Assembly (NCBI GenBank): GCA_035945115.1
Contig: DASZAN010000039.1
Coordinates: forward strand, 9,114-73,113
DNA from: DAHUYF01 sp035945115
GTDB taxonomy: Bacteria; Pseudomonadota; Alphaproteobacteria; ATCC43930; CGMCC-115725
Direction: 5' to 3'
DNA: 64,000 bases
Shown: piece by piece, positions 33,656-42,347 of the stretch
Layout: each line of letters opens with the position of its first letter
Numbering within the stretch: the first letter of the stretch is position 1
The notes under the pieces: generated by a model
What the model was told of the DNA's origin: nothing
What the model saw: only the letters and a program-made list of their open reading frames with translations
Databases searched by the model: none
Translations under genes and position numbers: made by a program

Positions 33656-34656
33656 GGCTCGAGCCAGCTCGGTGTCGGGAGGTTGCGCTCGCGTAGGAAC
33701 GCAGGATTGAAGAGCTTCGACATGTAGCGCGTGCCGTAGTCGGCGAGGATGGTAACGATGGTGTGGCCAGGGCCGAGCTCCGTCGCGGCCTTGATAGCGC
33801 CCAAGATGTTGACGCCGGTCGACCCGCCGAGAATGAGCCCTTCCTCGCGCACGAGATCGAACAACACCGGCAGCATCTCTTCGTCCGTCACCTGGAACCA
33901 GCCGTCGACCGGCGCGCCTTCGAGATTCTTGGTGATACGGCCGTTGCCGATCCCTTCGGTGATGGAATTGCCGTCGGCCTTGAGCTCGCCCTTGGCGTAG
34001 TAGCTGTAGATCGCCGAACCGGGGGGGTCGGCGAGATAGATCTTGATCTTGGCATTGCGCTCCTTGAGCGCCATTCCGACGCCCGCAAGCGTCCCGCCAG
34101 TGCCGACGGCGGACACGAAGGCGTCCACCGTGCCCTCGGTCTGCTCCCAGATTTCCGGTCCGGTCGTCTCGTAATGGCCGCGACGATTGGCGACGTTGTC
34201 GAATTGATTGGCCCAGATGGCCCCGTTGGGCTCACGCGCCGCCACTTCCTGCGCGAGGCGCTCGGAATAGCGCACGTAGTTCATGGGATTGGCATAGGGG
34301 ACGGCGGCAACGAGGCGGAGGTCGGCACCGCAAAGCCGCAACATGTCCTTCTTTTCCTGGCTCTGGGTCTCCGGCATGACGATGACCGTGCGGTAGCCCC
34401 GCGCGTTGCCGACGAGCGCAAGCCCGATCCCGGTATTTCCCGCCGTGCCCTCGACGATGACGCCGCCCGGCTGAAGCAGACCCCGTTCCTCGGCGTCGCG
34501 CACGATGAACAGCGCGGCGCGATCCTTGACCGATCCGCCGGGATTGAGGAACTCGGCCTTGCCAAGGATCGTGCAGCCGGTGAGCTCGGAGGCGCGGCGC
34601 AAGCGAATGAGCGGCGTATTGCCGATGGTTTCAAGAAAGCCGTCGCGGATTTGCAT
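33652..34656 (-). CDS. cysK: Cysteine synthase A
   Basis: A 334-aa fold type II PLP enzyme. The Schiff-base Lys44 is in NPGGSVKDRAALF, the substrate loop is EGTAGNTGIGLAL, and GTGGTLAGVGMALKERN binds the PLP phosphate. It condenses O-acetylserine with sulfide to give cysteine. A C-terminal segment (ADYGTRYMSKLFNPAFLRERNLP) matches the longer alphaproteobacterial form. It leads the cysK-alaX pair, with sseA 17 bp further on. Confidence 0.9.
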   Translation of the reverse strand: MQIRDGFLETIGNTPLIRLRRASELTGCTILGKAEFLNPGGSVKDRAALFIVRDAEERGLLQPGGVIVEGTAGNTGIGLALVGNARGYRTVIVMPETQSQEKKDMLRLCGADLRLVAAVPYANPMNYVRYSERLAQEVAAREPNGAIWANQFDNVANRRGHYETTGPEIWEQTEGTVDAFVSAVGTGGTLAGVGMALKERNAKIKIYLADPPGSAIYSYYAKGELKADGNSITEGIGNGRITKNLEGAPVDGWFQVTDEEMLPVLFDLVREEGLILGGSTGVNILGAIKAATELGPGHTIVTILADYGTRYMSKLFNPAFLRERNLPTPSWLEP

Positions 34657-34772
34657 ATTCCGGGCCGATTTTTCTGCGCGCCTCCAAGCGGGCGCGGGTT
34701 GCCAGCGAGACTATCGGCGGGGCGTCGGCCGATCAAGGGAGGGCGGCGGCCCTCTCTCGCCGCAAGCCGCCG

Positions 34773-35378
34773 CTAGCGCCACGCGCGCCGCAATCGCGCC
34801 CGGTTGGCGGCAAGCCAGTAGAGCGCCGCGAGGGTGAAGACGTTTTCGATTCTGCCGGCGCGCAGCAACCGCATCGCTTCGCGAACGCTTTTCACCACCA
34901 CCTTGATGTCCTCGTGCTCATCGGCGAGGCCGTGAACACCGCCGGCCTTTGCCGCATCAACCCGGGCACAGAAGAGCGCCACCGTCTCCGTGGTGCCGCC
35001 GGGGCTGGTGAGGAAGCGGTGCATCGGCTCGATCTCGCCGGTCAGAATAAGGTTCGCCTCTTCCTGGGCCTCGCGGTGCGCTACGTCGAGCTCGCTTTCG
35101 CCGTCGTGATCGACGAGCCCGGCCACGATCTCAAGTTGCCAGGCGGAGAAGCCCGCGAGATGGGCAGGTAGCCGGAACTGCTCGACGAGCACCACCGCAT
35201 CGCGCGCAGGATCGTAAAGCAGCACGCCCACGGCGCGGCCGCGCTCGAAGACCTCGCGCGTCAGCTCCGCGCTCCAGCCGCCGGCGAAGAGCCGATGGCG
35301 CAAGCGATAGCGATCGATGCGGAAAAATCCCTTATACGCGACATCGCGACCGAGAATTTGCAGCGCTTCGTCGCTCAT
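34773..35378 (-). CDS. Nudix hydrolase, ADP-ribose/sugar-nucleotide pyrophosphatase type
   Basis: A 201-aa Nudix protein. The box GLVDHDGESELDVAHREAQ continues EEAN and supplies the REAQEEA helix; compared with the consensus there is one extra residue between the first Gly and first Glu. The upstream VVLVEQFRLPAHL and downstream PMHRFLTSPGGTTETVALFCA are hallmarks of the ADP-ribose/GDP-mannose pyrophosphatase group (NudF/NudK). It hydrolyses a nucleoside diphosphate linked to a sugar with Mg2+. Confidence 0.87.
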   Translation of the reverse strand: MSDEALQILGRDVAYKGFFRIDRYRLRHRLFAGGWSAELTREVFERGRAVGVLLYDPARDAVVLVEQFRLPAHLAGFSAWQLEIVAGLVDHDGESELDVAHREAQEEANLILTGEIEPMHRFLTSPGGTTETVALFCARVDAAKAGGVHGLADEHEDIKVVVKSVREAMRLLRAGRIENVFTLAALYWLAANRARLRRAWR

Positions 35379-35397
35379 CGCGCCGCAGAAAATGAAA

Positions 35398-35459
35398 CGG
35401 CCGTGTCGAGCACGGCCGCACTCTAGGAAGAGCCGCCGGGCGAGACAACCCGCCCGGCG
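35398..35459 (-). terminator. Tandem hairpins, probable intrinsic terminator
   Basis: Two stems lie downstream of the minus-strand gene at 35476. The first is CGCCGGGCG/CGCCCGGCG (35434-35442 with 35451-35459). The second is CGGCCGTG/CACGGCCG (35398-35405 with 35411-35418), which on the minus strand is followed by TTTCATTTTC. The second fits a Rho-independent terminator. Confidence 0.6.
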
Positions 35460-35475
35460 CCCGATGGTCCCCGCT

Positions 35476-35874
35476 CTAGGTGCCGCTGCGTTGCGCGCGG
35501 TCGTCGGCTAGCGGGGCGCCCGGGATGGTTTCACTCGGCTCGATGCTCTCGGCGAGCCTCACGCGCAGCGCGGCAATGCAGAGCGCAAGCGGCGCGGAGG
35601 CGGATGGGGCGGTGCAGGGGTAGGGGATCATCGCGTCGCGCGCGCGGTAAACCTCGCCGATCCAGCCGGAGAAGCCGCCCTGGCAATCGGAGATATGGCT
35701 CAGGCGATGGATGGTCCAGCCTTCCGGCAGCAGGGTCAGTGCCGCGTCGATCGACCGTGTGTAGAGCGGCACCGGCTTCGCCGTGCCGAAGAGGCGCTGA
35801 ATCGCGTAGTCGAGATACTCGCTCCCCTCCTTCGCGCTCTGCAGCATCGTCACCAATTTTGTCAAATGCGTCAT
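35476..35874 (-). CDS. Hypothetical protein
   Basis: A 132-aa protein with the segment YTRSIDAALTLLPEGWTIHRLSHI (residues about 38-62), a pattern found in phage-like and chromosomal small proteins of alphaproteobacteria, and an Ala-rich LALCIAALRVRLAE helix near the C-terminus. Start ATG 35874 follows a purine-rich GGAGGGGGAAGG tract. No enzymatic motif is visible and I do not assign a function. It is separated from the histidine kinase by about 100 bp in reverse order (kinase downstream). Confidence 0.65.
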   Translation of the reverse strand: MTHLTKLVTMLQSAKEGSEYLDYAIQRLFGTAKPVPLYTRSIDAALTLLPEGWTIHRLSHISDCQGGFSGWIGEVYRARDAMIPYPCTAPSASAPLALCIAALRVRLAESIEPSETIPGAPLADDRAQRSGT

Positions 35875-35974
35875 TGCCACCTTCCCCCTCCAGGGTGAGC
35901 GCATGTTACCGCCGCGCGTGGCGGCCATGCCGGGTCAAAAATGTGTCGATCGCCGCGGAAAAATGCATCGAAGA

Positions 35975-37567
35975 TCAGACGCGCAGCTTGGCCGTTGGCG
36001 GTGGCAGTCGCACTGCTTCGGCAAGCGGCAAGCGAACGCGCATGAGAAGCCCATGCGGGCGGCGATTTTCGGCGATGATGGTGCCGCCGAGCGCTTCGAC
36101 ATTGCGTCGCGCGATCCACAGACCGATGCCGAAATGCGTATCGTCATCGCTCGTTTGCGCGGCGCGGAGAGAGAAGTAGCGCTCGAAAATGCGCGTCAGA
36201 TCCTCGGGCTGGACGCCGGGGCCGGCGTCGCCGATGAGCAATTCGGCGAATCCGTCATGCGCCTCGAGGCGGATGCCGATGCTCTCGCCCTCCGGCGAGA
36301 AGGAGACGGCGTTGTCGAGCAGATTCTCGATGACGATCTCCACCATTTCTTCATTGGCATGGATAAGGACGCGCGGCGCGATGTGGCCCTTGAGGGCGAG
36401 GCGGCGCTCGGCGAACATGTCGGCGTGCGCCTGCAGCAGGCGCCCCAGCAGATGCGAGAGATCGAGGTCCCAGCGCGGCATGTCCATGAGGTCGGCCGTC
36501 GCCTCGTCGAGTCGTCGCGCCGACGCGATGAGCGCGTCGAGCTTATCGAGCGAGTTTTCGATGAGTCCGAGCGCGCGCAGTCCGCGCTGGTTCTCGCCGG
36601 GAATCGCGCGCTTTACTGGCTCGAGCGATTGGCGAATGACGGCGATCGGCGTCTTGAAGGCATGCGCGTTATCCTCGGCGGCGCGACGGATGCCACGCGC
36701 CGACGCGTCGAGCACCTCGACCATGTGATCGAACTCCTCGGCGACGTCGGCGAGCTCGGGGATGTCGTTCTGCGCGCGGAAGGAGCCGCCGCTGTTGCGG
36801 TGCTCGCGGATCGTGCGTGCCCGCTCGGCAAAGCGCCGCAAGCCGCGCCGAATGCTCCAAAAGGTGGTGATGGTGAGGAGCACCATGGCGAGGTAGATCG
36901 CCGCCGCGATCCGCACCTCCGAGCTTGCCCAATAGGGGCGGCCCAGATGCGAGCCGGGCATCGAGGTGGCGGACGTCGAGGTGACGACGACCCAGCATCC
37001 GGCCGGGCTCCGCAGCGGCGTCACCGATGTCACCACTTCGTCGTCACCGCGCGGCGTGCGGTAGCGGAGCGCGAACGGGAACTCACCCTCGCAGGTGCCG
37101 GAGAGACGATCGAGGATGCTCTGGCGGCGGAGCGTCTCGCGCTCGGCGTCGAGCTGCGCTGCCGGAACCACGGGCCACGAAGCCACATAGAAGAAGCCGT
37201 CGTTGCCGGCAGGTGCGAAGAGCAATTTCACATTCGTGAAGTCATCGGCAAAGCGCGCGAGCTCGCGGCCGAGCTGCGGCAGCACCGGACGCTCGCCGGT
37301 CGAGAGATAGGGCGCAAGCGCCGCGGTGATGACATGGCCGTGCTCTCTCACGCTGCGCAGAAGGACCGCTTTTTGCGCCTCGTCAGCCGCGTGGAACTGG
37401 TCATAAACTATCAGTGGAACAGCGAGAAAGATGATCGCCAGTACCGCCGCCTTGGCGATGAGCGAACGATAGAAGCGCGGCCGCGGCGGTCGCAGGGGCT
37501 GCGGCAGAGCAGGGGCGATTTCGAGCCGGCTACGGGCCGGCAATCCAGCGATAGCCGAATCCGGCAT
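35975..37567 (-). CDS. Sensor histidine kinase, ChvG-like
   Basis: A 530-aa membrane kinase. Helix 1 (AKAAVLAIIFLAVPLIVYDQF, about 35-55) and helix 2 (VRIAAAIYLAMVLLTITTFWSI, about 220-242) enclose a periplasmic domain of roughly 165 residues. A HAMP-like linker follows, then the H-box HAFKTPIAVIRQSLEP (His near 301), N-box NLLDNAVSFSP, G1 IGDAGPGVQPEDLTRIFERYF and G2 FGIGLWIARRNVEALGG. ATG 37567 overlaps the response-regulator stop by 38 bp. The pair resembles ChvG/ChvI acid- and envelope-sensing systems, though the sensory domain is divergent. Confidence 0.88.
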   Translation of the reverse strand: MPDSAIAGLPARSRLEIAPALPQPLRPPRPRFYRSLIAKAAVLAIIFLAVPLIVYDQFHAADEAQKAVLLRSVREHGHVITAALAPYLSTGERPVLPQLGRELARFADDFTNVKLLFAPAGNDGFFYVASWPVVPAAQLDAERETLRRQSILDRLSGTCEGEFPFALRYRTPRGDDEVVTSVTPLRSPAGCWVVVTSTSATSMPGSHLGRPYWASSEVRIAAAIYLAMVLLTITTFWSIRRGLRRFAERARTIREHRNSGGSFRAQNDIPELADVAEEFDHMVEVLDASARGIRRAAEDNAHAFKTPIAVIRQSLEPVKRAIPGENQRGLRALGLIENSLDKLDALIASARRLDEATADLMDMPRWDLDLSHLLGRLLQAHADMFAERRLALKGHIAPRVLIHANEEMVEIVIENLLDNAVSFSPEGESIGIRLEAHDGFAELLIGDAGPGVQPEDLTRIFERYFSLRAAQTSDDDTHFGIGLWIARRNVEALGGTIIAENRRPHGLLMRVRLPLAEAVRLPPPTAKLRV

Positions 37568-38330
37568 AGTTGTGAATCTGATCAAACTCTGAGTCTATGT
37601 CGCGAAACTTCTTTCGGATTCGCTTGATGAACGTCCGCACATTGGCGCGGTAGCCTTCGGCGCCATAGCCTGCGACGAAATCCTTCCCGTGGACGAGATC
37701 GTAGATCTCGCGATATCCGACGTCCTCACCAGCGCGAAGCGCCAAAAGTGCCACGATCTTGAACTCGGTCAAGGTGAGGTCGAGGGTGGTGCCGGCCCAG
37801 GCGGCGCGATTGATGTCGAAGCGCAGTTCGAGCCGGCCGAGATGGATCACCTCGCCGGTCGGCCGCTTCGCTTCGCTCTCGGCGACGGGCCGCGTCCCTT
37901 CGGTGATGAGGTGGAGGCGCTTCACCAAGATCGAGAGCCGGCGCGACTTGTCGATAAAATCGACCGCGCCGCCTTCGAGCGCCGCCTCTTCGTAGATATC
38001 GTCGCTCAGCACGGTGAGAAAGATGACCGGCGTGGTGACGCCCGCGCGGCGCAGGCTGCGCAGCACCTCGAGCCCATTCATGACAGGCATGCGCCAGTCG
38101 AGCAGGATCACCGCGGCTTCGCCACCTCGCGCGAAATAGTCGAGCGCCGGCGGCCCACCGGTGAAGCTGACGACATCAAAGCCTTCGTCGACGAGATTGA
38201 GGCCCAGCGACTCCCGGAAGGAGTCGTCGTCGTCAACGAGGACGATCCGTACCGCCGGCAGATTCGGTCTGGGCTCGCCGTTGGACGACGTCCCCATAAC
38301 ATCGCTGTGCAGATCGCTCGGGTGAATCAT
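37530..38330 (-). CDS. OmpR-family response regulator, ChvI-like
   Basis: A 266-aa regulator. The receiver has acidic VLVDDDDSF, phospho-acceptor Asp near residue 78 in ILLDWRMPVMNG, Thr in FLTVLSDD and Lys in FIDKSRRL. The C-terminal winged helix contains LTLTEFKIVALLALRAGEDVGYREIYD, and GYRANVRTFIKRIRKKFRDID is the ChvI-type recognition region. Starts at 38330 and 38297 are both possible; either overlaps the upstream lipoprotein gene. The kinase follows with a 38-bp overlap. Confidence 0.88.
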   Translation of the reverse strand: MIHPSDLHSDVMGTSSNGEPRPNLPAVRIVLVDDDDSFRESLGLNLVDEGFDVVSFTGGPPALDYFARGGEAAVILLDWRMPVMNGLEVLRSLRRAGVTTPVIFLTVLSDDIYEEAALEGGAVDFIDKSRRLSILVKRLHLITEGTRPVAESEAKRPTGEVIHLGRLELRFDINRAAWAGTTLDLTLTEFKIVALLALRAGEDVGYREIYDLVHGKDFVAGYGAEGYRANVRTFIKRIRKKFRDIDSEFDQIHNYAGFGYRWIAGP

Positions 38331-38805
38331 GGCTCCTGACTTCGTAGTGGAGGGCACGCATCGCCTGGCTCTGCAGGTCCAGGTAGAAGTAGACGTCGAG
38401 CTCGCAGTTGCGTCCGGCATAGCGCCAGATCGTCGCTGGTGGCGACTCCGCGCGGCTGCGCGGGTCTCCCAAAAGGTCGGTCACATGCGGCTGATCAAGT
38501 CCGATCAGCCGGTCGAAGCTGCCGGCCTGTGGCGTTGCTGCCGGCACCGCCTCGCGTACCGGCTCGAGCGCGCGCTCGTCTTGAGCAGGCATGTGCTCGC
38601 CGGCGGTTCCCGGCGGCAGATTCGCCAGCACCGGCGAGCGGAGCGGCGGCTTCCGGGGCGGCGGCGGCGGTAGCGTCGTCGCCGGCTCGGGCTCGCTCGC
38701 TGCGACCGGCGGCGCGGGCGGCGACGGGGCGGCGAAGTTGCAGGCAGCGAGAACCAAGCCCAGGATGAGCGTGGTTGCAAGTGCCGGATATGGTCGTCGG
38801 ATCAA
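38233..38805 (-). CDS. Hypothetical proline-rich lipoprotein
   Basis: A 190-aa protein with a lipoprotein signal (LATTLILGLVLAACN, Cys near 22), a Pro/Ala/Glu-rich linker to about residue 85, and a folded C-terminal part: FDRLIGLDQPHVTDLLGDPRSRAESPPATIWRYAGRNCELDVYFYLD. This QLxGL...LLGDP...W.Y....C.LD.FLY pattern resembles SmpA/OmlA-like repeats of small envelope proteins. TTG 38805 preceded by GGAG is the likely start. Its last 98 bp overlap the response-regulator start in another frame, which hints at co-expression with the sensor pair. Confidence 0.7.
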   Translation of the reverse strand: MIRRPYPALATTLILGLVLAACNFAAPSPPAPPVAASEPEPATTLPPPPPRKPPLRSPVLANLPPGTAGEHMPAQDERALEPVREAVPAATPQAGSFDRLIGLDQPHVTDLLGDPRSRAESPPATIWRYAGRNCELDVYFYLDLQSQAMRALHYEVRSHDSPERSAQRCYGDVVQRRAQTESAGGTDRPR

Positions 38806-38950
38806 GTGCGCGGCTCCGCCATCTTATGCCGTCTGATGCCCCGTCTCGCCCGGTAAAGCTAGCCATGCTTATGGTCAATTTAACGTTAACGGCGCAACCG
38901 ACGGGTTGCACCCATTGCCCGCGCGAGACAATGACCTGATCCATGGTTTC

Positions 38951-39664
38951 ATGGTGAGGCTTTTTGTGGCAAGTTGCCCGATCGAAGGGGTGGGTGTGAC
39001 CGGAAGATTGGCGGAAAGCCTGGGATTTCTCGATCTTGACGCGTTGCGGCGCACGCCGCTCGCGCGCGAGCCTTTCCCCTACCTCGTCGTCCCCGGCTTC
39101 GTACCGGAGCTGGCGCGGGCGGCGCTATCGGCAGATTTTCCGCGAATCACCAGCCCCGGCAGCTTTCCGGTTGCCGATTTGACCTTCGGCCCGGCTTTCG
39201 CGTCGTTCCTTGCCGAACTCGAGGGAAGCGCGATGCGAGCGGCCTTTGCGGAGAAGTTTACCCTCGACCTCGCGGGACGGCCCACCATGATCACGGTGCG
39301 GGGCGCCGCGCGCGCGAGCGACGGGCGCATACACACTGATACCGCGAGCAAGCTCATTACCGTACTCATCTATATGAACGAGTCCTGGGAGGCGCCGGGT
39401 GGGCGGCTGCGTCTTCTGGGCTCTCCGGACGACCCGGACGATGTCGTTGCCGAGGTGCCGCCAGCGGCGGGAACGCTGATCGCCTTTCGCGTGACGCCGC
39501 ATTCTTGGCATGGCCATGCGCCCGTGAGCGGGCCGCGTCGCGTCGTGCAGCTCAACTGGGTTGTAAGCGAGGCCGTGGTGCGGCGCGAGCGGCTCCGGCA
39601 CGGTATCTCCGCCCGCATGAAGCGGCTGGTGGGACACTTTCGCGTTGCTCCCGAGGTGAGGTGA
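38951..39664 (+). CDS. 2-oxoglutarate/Fe(II)-dependent oxygenase
   Basis: A 237-aa protein with a double-stranded beta-helix iron site: IHTDTASK (His and Asp near 128/130), the distal His in TPHSWHGHAPV (about 187-191) and an Arg in GPRRVVQLNW for 2-oxoglutarate. PGGRLRLLGSPDDPDDVVAEVPPAAGTLIAFRV matches the prolyl-hydroxylase-like group. An earlier TTG start at 38906 is possible. Substrate unknown; the gene is divergent from the lipoprotein gene and 75 bp before ligD. Confidence 0.8.
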   Translation: MVRLFVASCPIEGVGVTGRLAESLGFLDLDALRRTPLAREPFPYLVVPGFVPELARAALSADFPRITSPGSFPVADLTFGPAFASFLAELEGSAMRAAFAEKFTLDLAGRPTMITVRGAARASDGRIHTDTASKLITVLIYMNESWEAPGGRLRLLGSPDDPDDVVAEVPPAAGTLIAFRVTPHSWHGHAPVSGPRRVVQLNWVVSEAVVRRERLRHGISARMKRLVGHFRVAPEVR

Positions 39665-39739
39665 GGGCGACGGCCGGCGCCGGGGCATCGTTAGCGGTCT
39701 GACGCGGCGCCACCGGCGCGGCGCGCAAGGCAGGAGCGA

Positions 39740-42319
39740 ATGGCTGATCGGCTCGCCGTCTATCATCGGAAACGCAACTTCGAGAAGACGCCTGAGCCCG
39801 AAGGCGCCGCATCGCGCCGCCCGGGAAAAGGGTTGCTGTTCGTGGTGCAGAAGCACGCGGCACGCCGGCTGCACTACGATTTTCGCCTGGAGCTCGACGG
39901 AGTCCTGAAGAGCTGGGCGGTCCCGAAAGGACCCAGTCTCGATCCGCACGCGAAGCGTCTTGCCGTCCAAGTTGAGGATCATCCGCTGGATTACGCGGAC
40001 TTCGAGGGCATCATCCCCGAGGGCCAATATGGCGGCGGCACGGTCCTCGTTTGGGACACAGGGACATGGTCGCCGCTCGGCGAGAGCGCCGCCGACGCGC
40101 TGCGCCGCGGCTCCCTCAAGTTCGACCTGCGCGGGAAGAAGCTCAGAGGACGCTGGGCCCTTGTCCGTATGGGCGGGCGCAAACGCGAGGACAAGAATTG
40201 GCTCCTCATCAAGGAGGGCGACGCCGCGGCCCGGCCTGGCAGCGACGACGAGATCGTCGAGCGGCGGACGAAAAGCGTGTTGAGCGGCCGCGACCTGCCG
40301 GCCGTGGCGAAAGCGCGCGAACGCGTCTGGCACTCCAATCGCGCCGATCCACCGCCGAAGCCGGCCGGGGCACGTGCATCGCCAGTCGATGCCGCCACCA
40401 TTCCCGGCGCGCGCCGGGCCAAATTGCCGAGCACGCTCGCGCCGCAGCTGGCGACGCTCGTCACCGCCGTGCCCGCCGGCGAGGATTGGCTCCACGAGAT
40501 CAAATTCGACGGCTATCGCATGATCGCGCGGATCGATCGTGGCGAGGTGCGGCTCTTCAGTCGCAACGGCAAAGATTGGAGCGACAAGTTTCCCCGCGTC
40601 GTCGCCGCGCTTGGCGAACTCGGTCTCGACAGCGCGATCCTCGATGGCGAGGTCGTGCATCTCCTGGCGAACGGCCTCAGCTCGTTCGAAGCGCTGAAGC
40701 AGGATCTTTCCCAAGAGGACACGTCGACGGTCGCCTATTGCCTGTTCGACCTCCTCTATCTGCGGGGATATTGCTTGATGGGCGCGCGCCTCGCCGATCG
40801 CAAGGAGGCGCTTCGCCAGCTGCTCGCTGGCGTCCCCGAGGAGGTGCTTCGCTACAGCGAGCACGTCGTCGGGCGCGGCGAAGATTTCTTGAAGAGCGCC
40901 CGCGACCACGCGCTCGAAGGCATCGTCGCGAAGCGCGCCGACGCGCCTTACCAGGCGGGGAGAGGGACCGCGTGGCTCAAGATCAAGTGCCAGGCACGCG
41001 ATGAGTTCGTGATCATCGGCTGGACCGATCCGGGCGGTGCCCGCGAAGGCTTCGGCTCGCTTTTACTGGGATATTACGATCGCGCGCATCGGCTCCGCTT
41101 TGCCGGCGCCGTGGGCACCGGCTTCGACCAGAAGACGCTCCGTTCGCTGCGCCGCCGCCTCGATCGCCTCGCCCGCCGCACACCGCCATCGGCCGAGATC
41201 GCACGTGCCGCGCCTCGCCGCGCGCATTGGGTGGCACCGGGGCTCGTGGCGGAGCTGCGCTACAGCGAATGGACCCGCGACGGACGCCTGCGACATCCGG
41301 CGTTCCTTGGATTGCGCGAGGACAAATCGGCGGCGGAGGTGGTGATCGACCGTGAGGACGGAAAGACCGCTGGCACATCCAAAAAGGTGTCGAGTGCGCC
41401 GGCAGCGCCCGTCCGCGGTCGCGGCACGGTCCACGTCGCCGGAGTGACGATCTCGAACCCCGACAAAGTGCTCTATCCCGAGGGCGGCTTCACCAAACTC
41501 GATCTCGCGCGATACTATGAGCAAGTCGCGGAACACATGCTGGCGGAGCTGCGCGGCCGTCCGCTGACGCTCGTGCGCTGTCCCGAAGGCTATGACAAAG
41601 AGTGCTTCTACCAAAAGCACGCGACCAAGGCGGTGCCCGCGGCGCTGGAACGGCTCGACATTCCCAAGGGCCGGGACGCCGGCATTCACCTTCTCGCCAA
41701 TGATCTCTCGGGACTGCTCTCGCTCGTGCAGATGGGTGTCCTCGAGATCCATGTCTGGGGCTCGACGCGCCGAGCGCTCGATCGGCCCGATCGCGTCGTC
41801 TTCGACTTCGATCCCGACGAGGGACTCGCCTGGCCGCGCGTCGTCGAGGCCGCCGTCACCATGCGGCGTCTTCTCGGCGAGCTTGGCCTCGAAAGCTTCG
41901 CCAAAGCGAGCGGCGGAAAGGGGCTCCATGTCGTCGTGCCGCTCCGCCCGCAGCTCGACTGGGACGAAATCAAGGCGTTTAGCAAAGCGATGGCAGAAGA
42001 GATGGCGCGCCGCGAACCCGCCGCCTTCACGACGACCATGGCGAAGAAGTCCCGGCGCGGGCGGATCTTCATCGACTACCTGCGCAACCAGCGGGGAGCG
42101 ACGGCGATCGCCGCGTATTCGGCGCGCGCGCGGCCGGGCGCTCCGGTGGCGGCGCCGCTCAGCTGGAAGGAGGTCGAAGATGGCGTCCGGTCCGACGCCT
42201 TCACGATCGCAACGCTGCCCGGGCGGCTCGCAAGATTGTCCCGCGATCCCTGGGCCGACCTCGCCAGCGTCAAGCAGTCGGTACCGGCAGCGCTCCGGCG
42301 CAAGCTCCGCGCCGCCTGA
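39740..42319 (+). CDS. ligD: ATP-dependent DNA ligase D
   Basis: An 859-aa three-domain NHEJ ligase in the order phosphoesterase, ligase, polymerase. The 3'-phosphoesterase domain (about 10-160) has FVVQKHAARRLHYDFRLEL and HPLDYADFEGIIPEGQYGGG. The ligase domain (about 225-520) has the adenylated Lys255 in EIKFDGYRM and DGEVVHL and GIVAKRAD. The primase-polymerase domain (about 560-850) has FDFDPDEGL and DYLRNQRGATAIAAYS. It repairs double-strand breaks, normally with Ku; no ku gene lies in this window. The next gene follows by 28 bp. Confidence 0.96.
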   Translation: MADRLAVYHRKRNFEKTPEPEGAASRRPGKGLLFVVQKHAARRLHYDFRLELDGVLKSWAVPKGPSLDPHAKRLAVQVEDHPLDYADFEGIIPEGQYGGGTVLVWDTGTWSPLGESAADALRRGSLKFDLRGKKLRGRWALVRMGGRKREDKNWLLIKEGDAAARPGSDDEIVERRTKSVLSGRDLPAVAKARERVWHSNRADPPPKPAGARASPVDAATIPGARRAKLPSTLAPQLATLVTAVPAGEDWLHEIKFDGYRMIARIDRGEVRLFSRNGKDWSDKFPRVVAALGELGLDSAILDGEVVHLLANGLSSFEALKQDLSQEDTSTVAYCLFDLLYLRGYCLMGARLADRKEALRQLLAGVPEEVLRYSEHVVGRGEDFLKSARDHALEGIVAKRADAPYQAGRGTAWLKIKCQARDEFVIIGWTDPGGAREGFGSLLLGYYDRAHRLRFAGAVGTGFDQKTLRSLRRRLDRLARRTPPSAEIARAAPRRAHWVAPGLVAELRYSEWTRDGRLRHPAFLGLREDKSAAEVVIDREDGKTAGTSKKVSSAPAAPVRGRGTVHVAGVTISNPDKVLYPEGGFTKLDLARYYEQVAEHMLAELRGRPLTLVRCPEGYDKECFYQKHATKAVPAALERLDIPKGRDAGIHLLANDLSGLLSLVQMGVLEIHVWGSTRRALDRPDRVVFDFDPDEGLAWPRVVEAAVTMRRLLGELGLESFAKASGGKGLHVVVPLRPQLDWDEIKAFSKAMAEEMARREPAAFTTTMAKKSRRGRIFIDYLRNQRGATAIAAYSARARPGAPVAAPLSWKEVEDGVRSDAFTIATLPGRLARLSRDPWADLASVKQSVPAALRRKLRAA

Positions 42320-42347
42320 CGGCCGACGAAGCCGGTGACGTGAGCGG

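Noticed and set aside
35903..37627. 574-codon open frame on the plus strand
   Set aside because: Antisense to the sensor kinase with intact H, N and G boxes; shadow frame.
39125..40909. 594-codon open frame on the minus strand
   Set aside because: Antisense to the 2OG oxygenase and ligD; no domain pattern.
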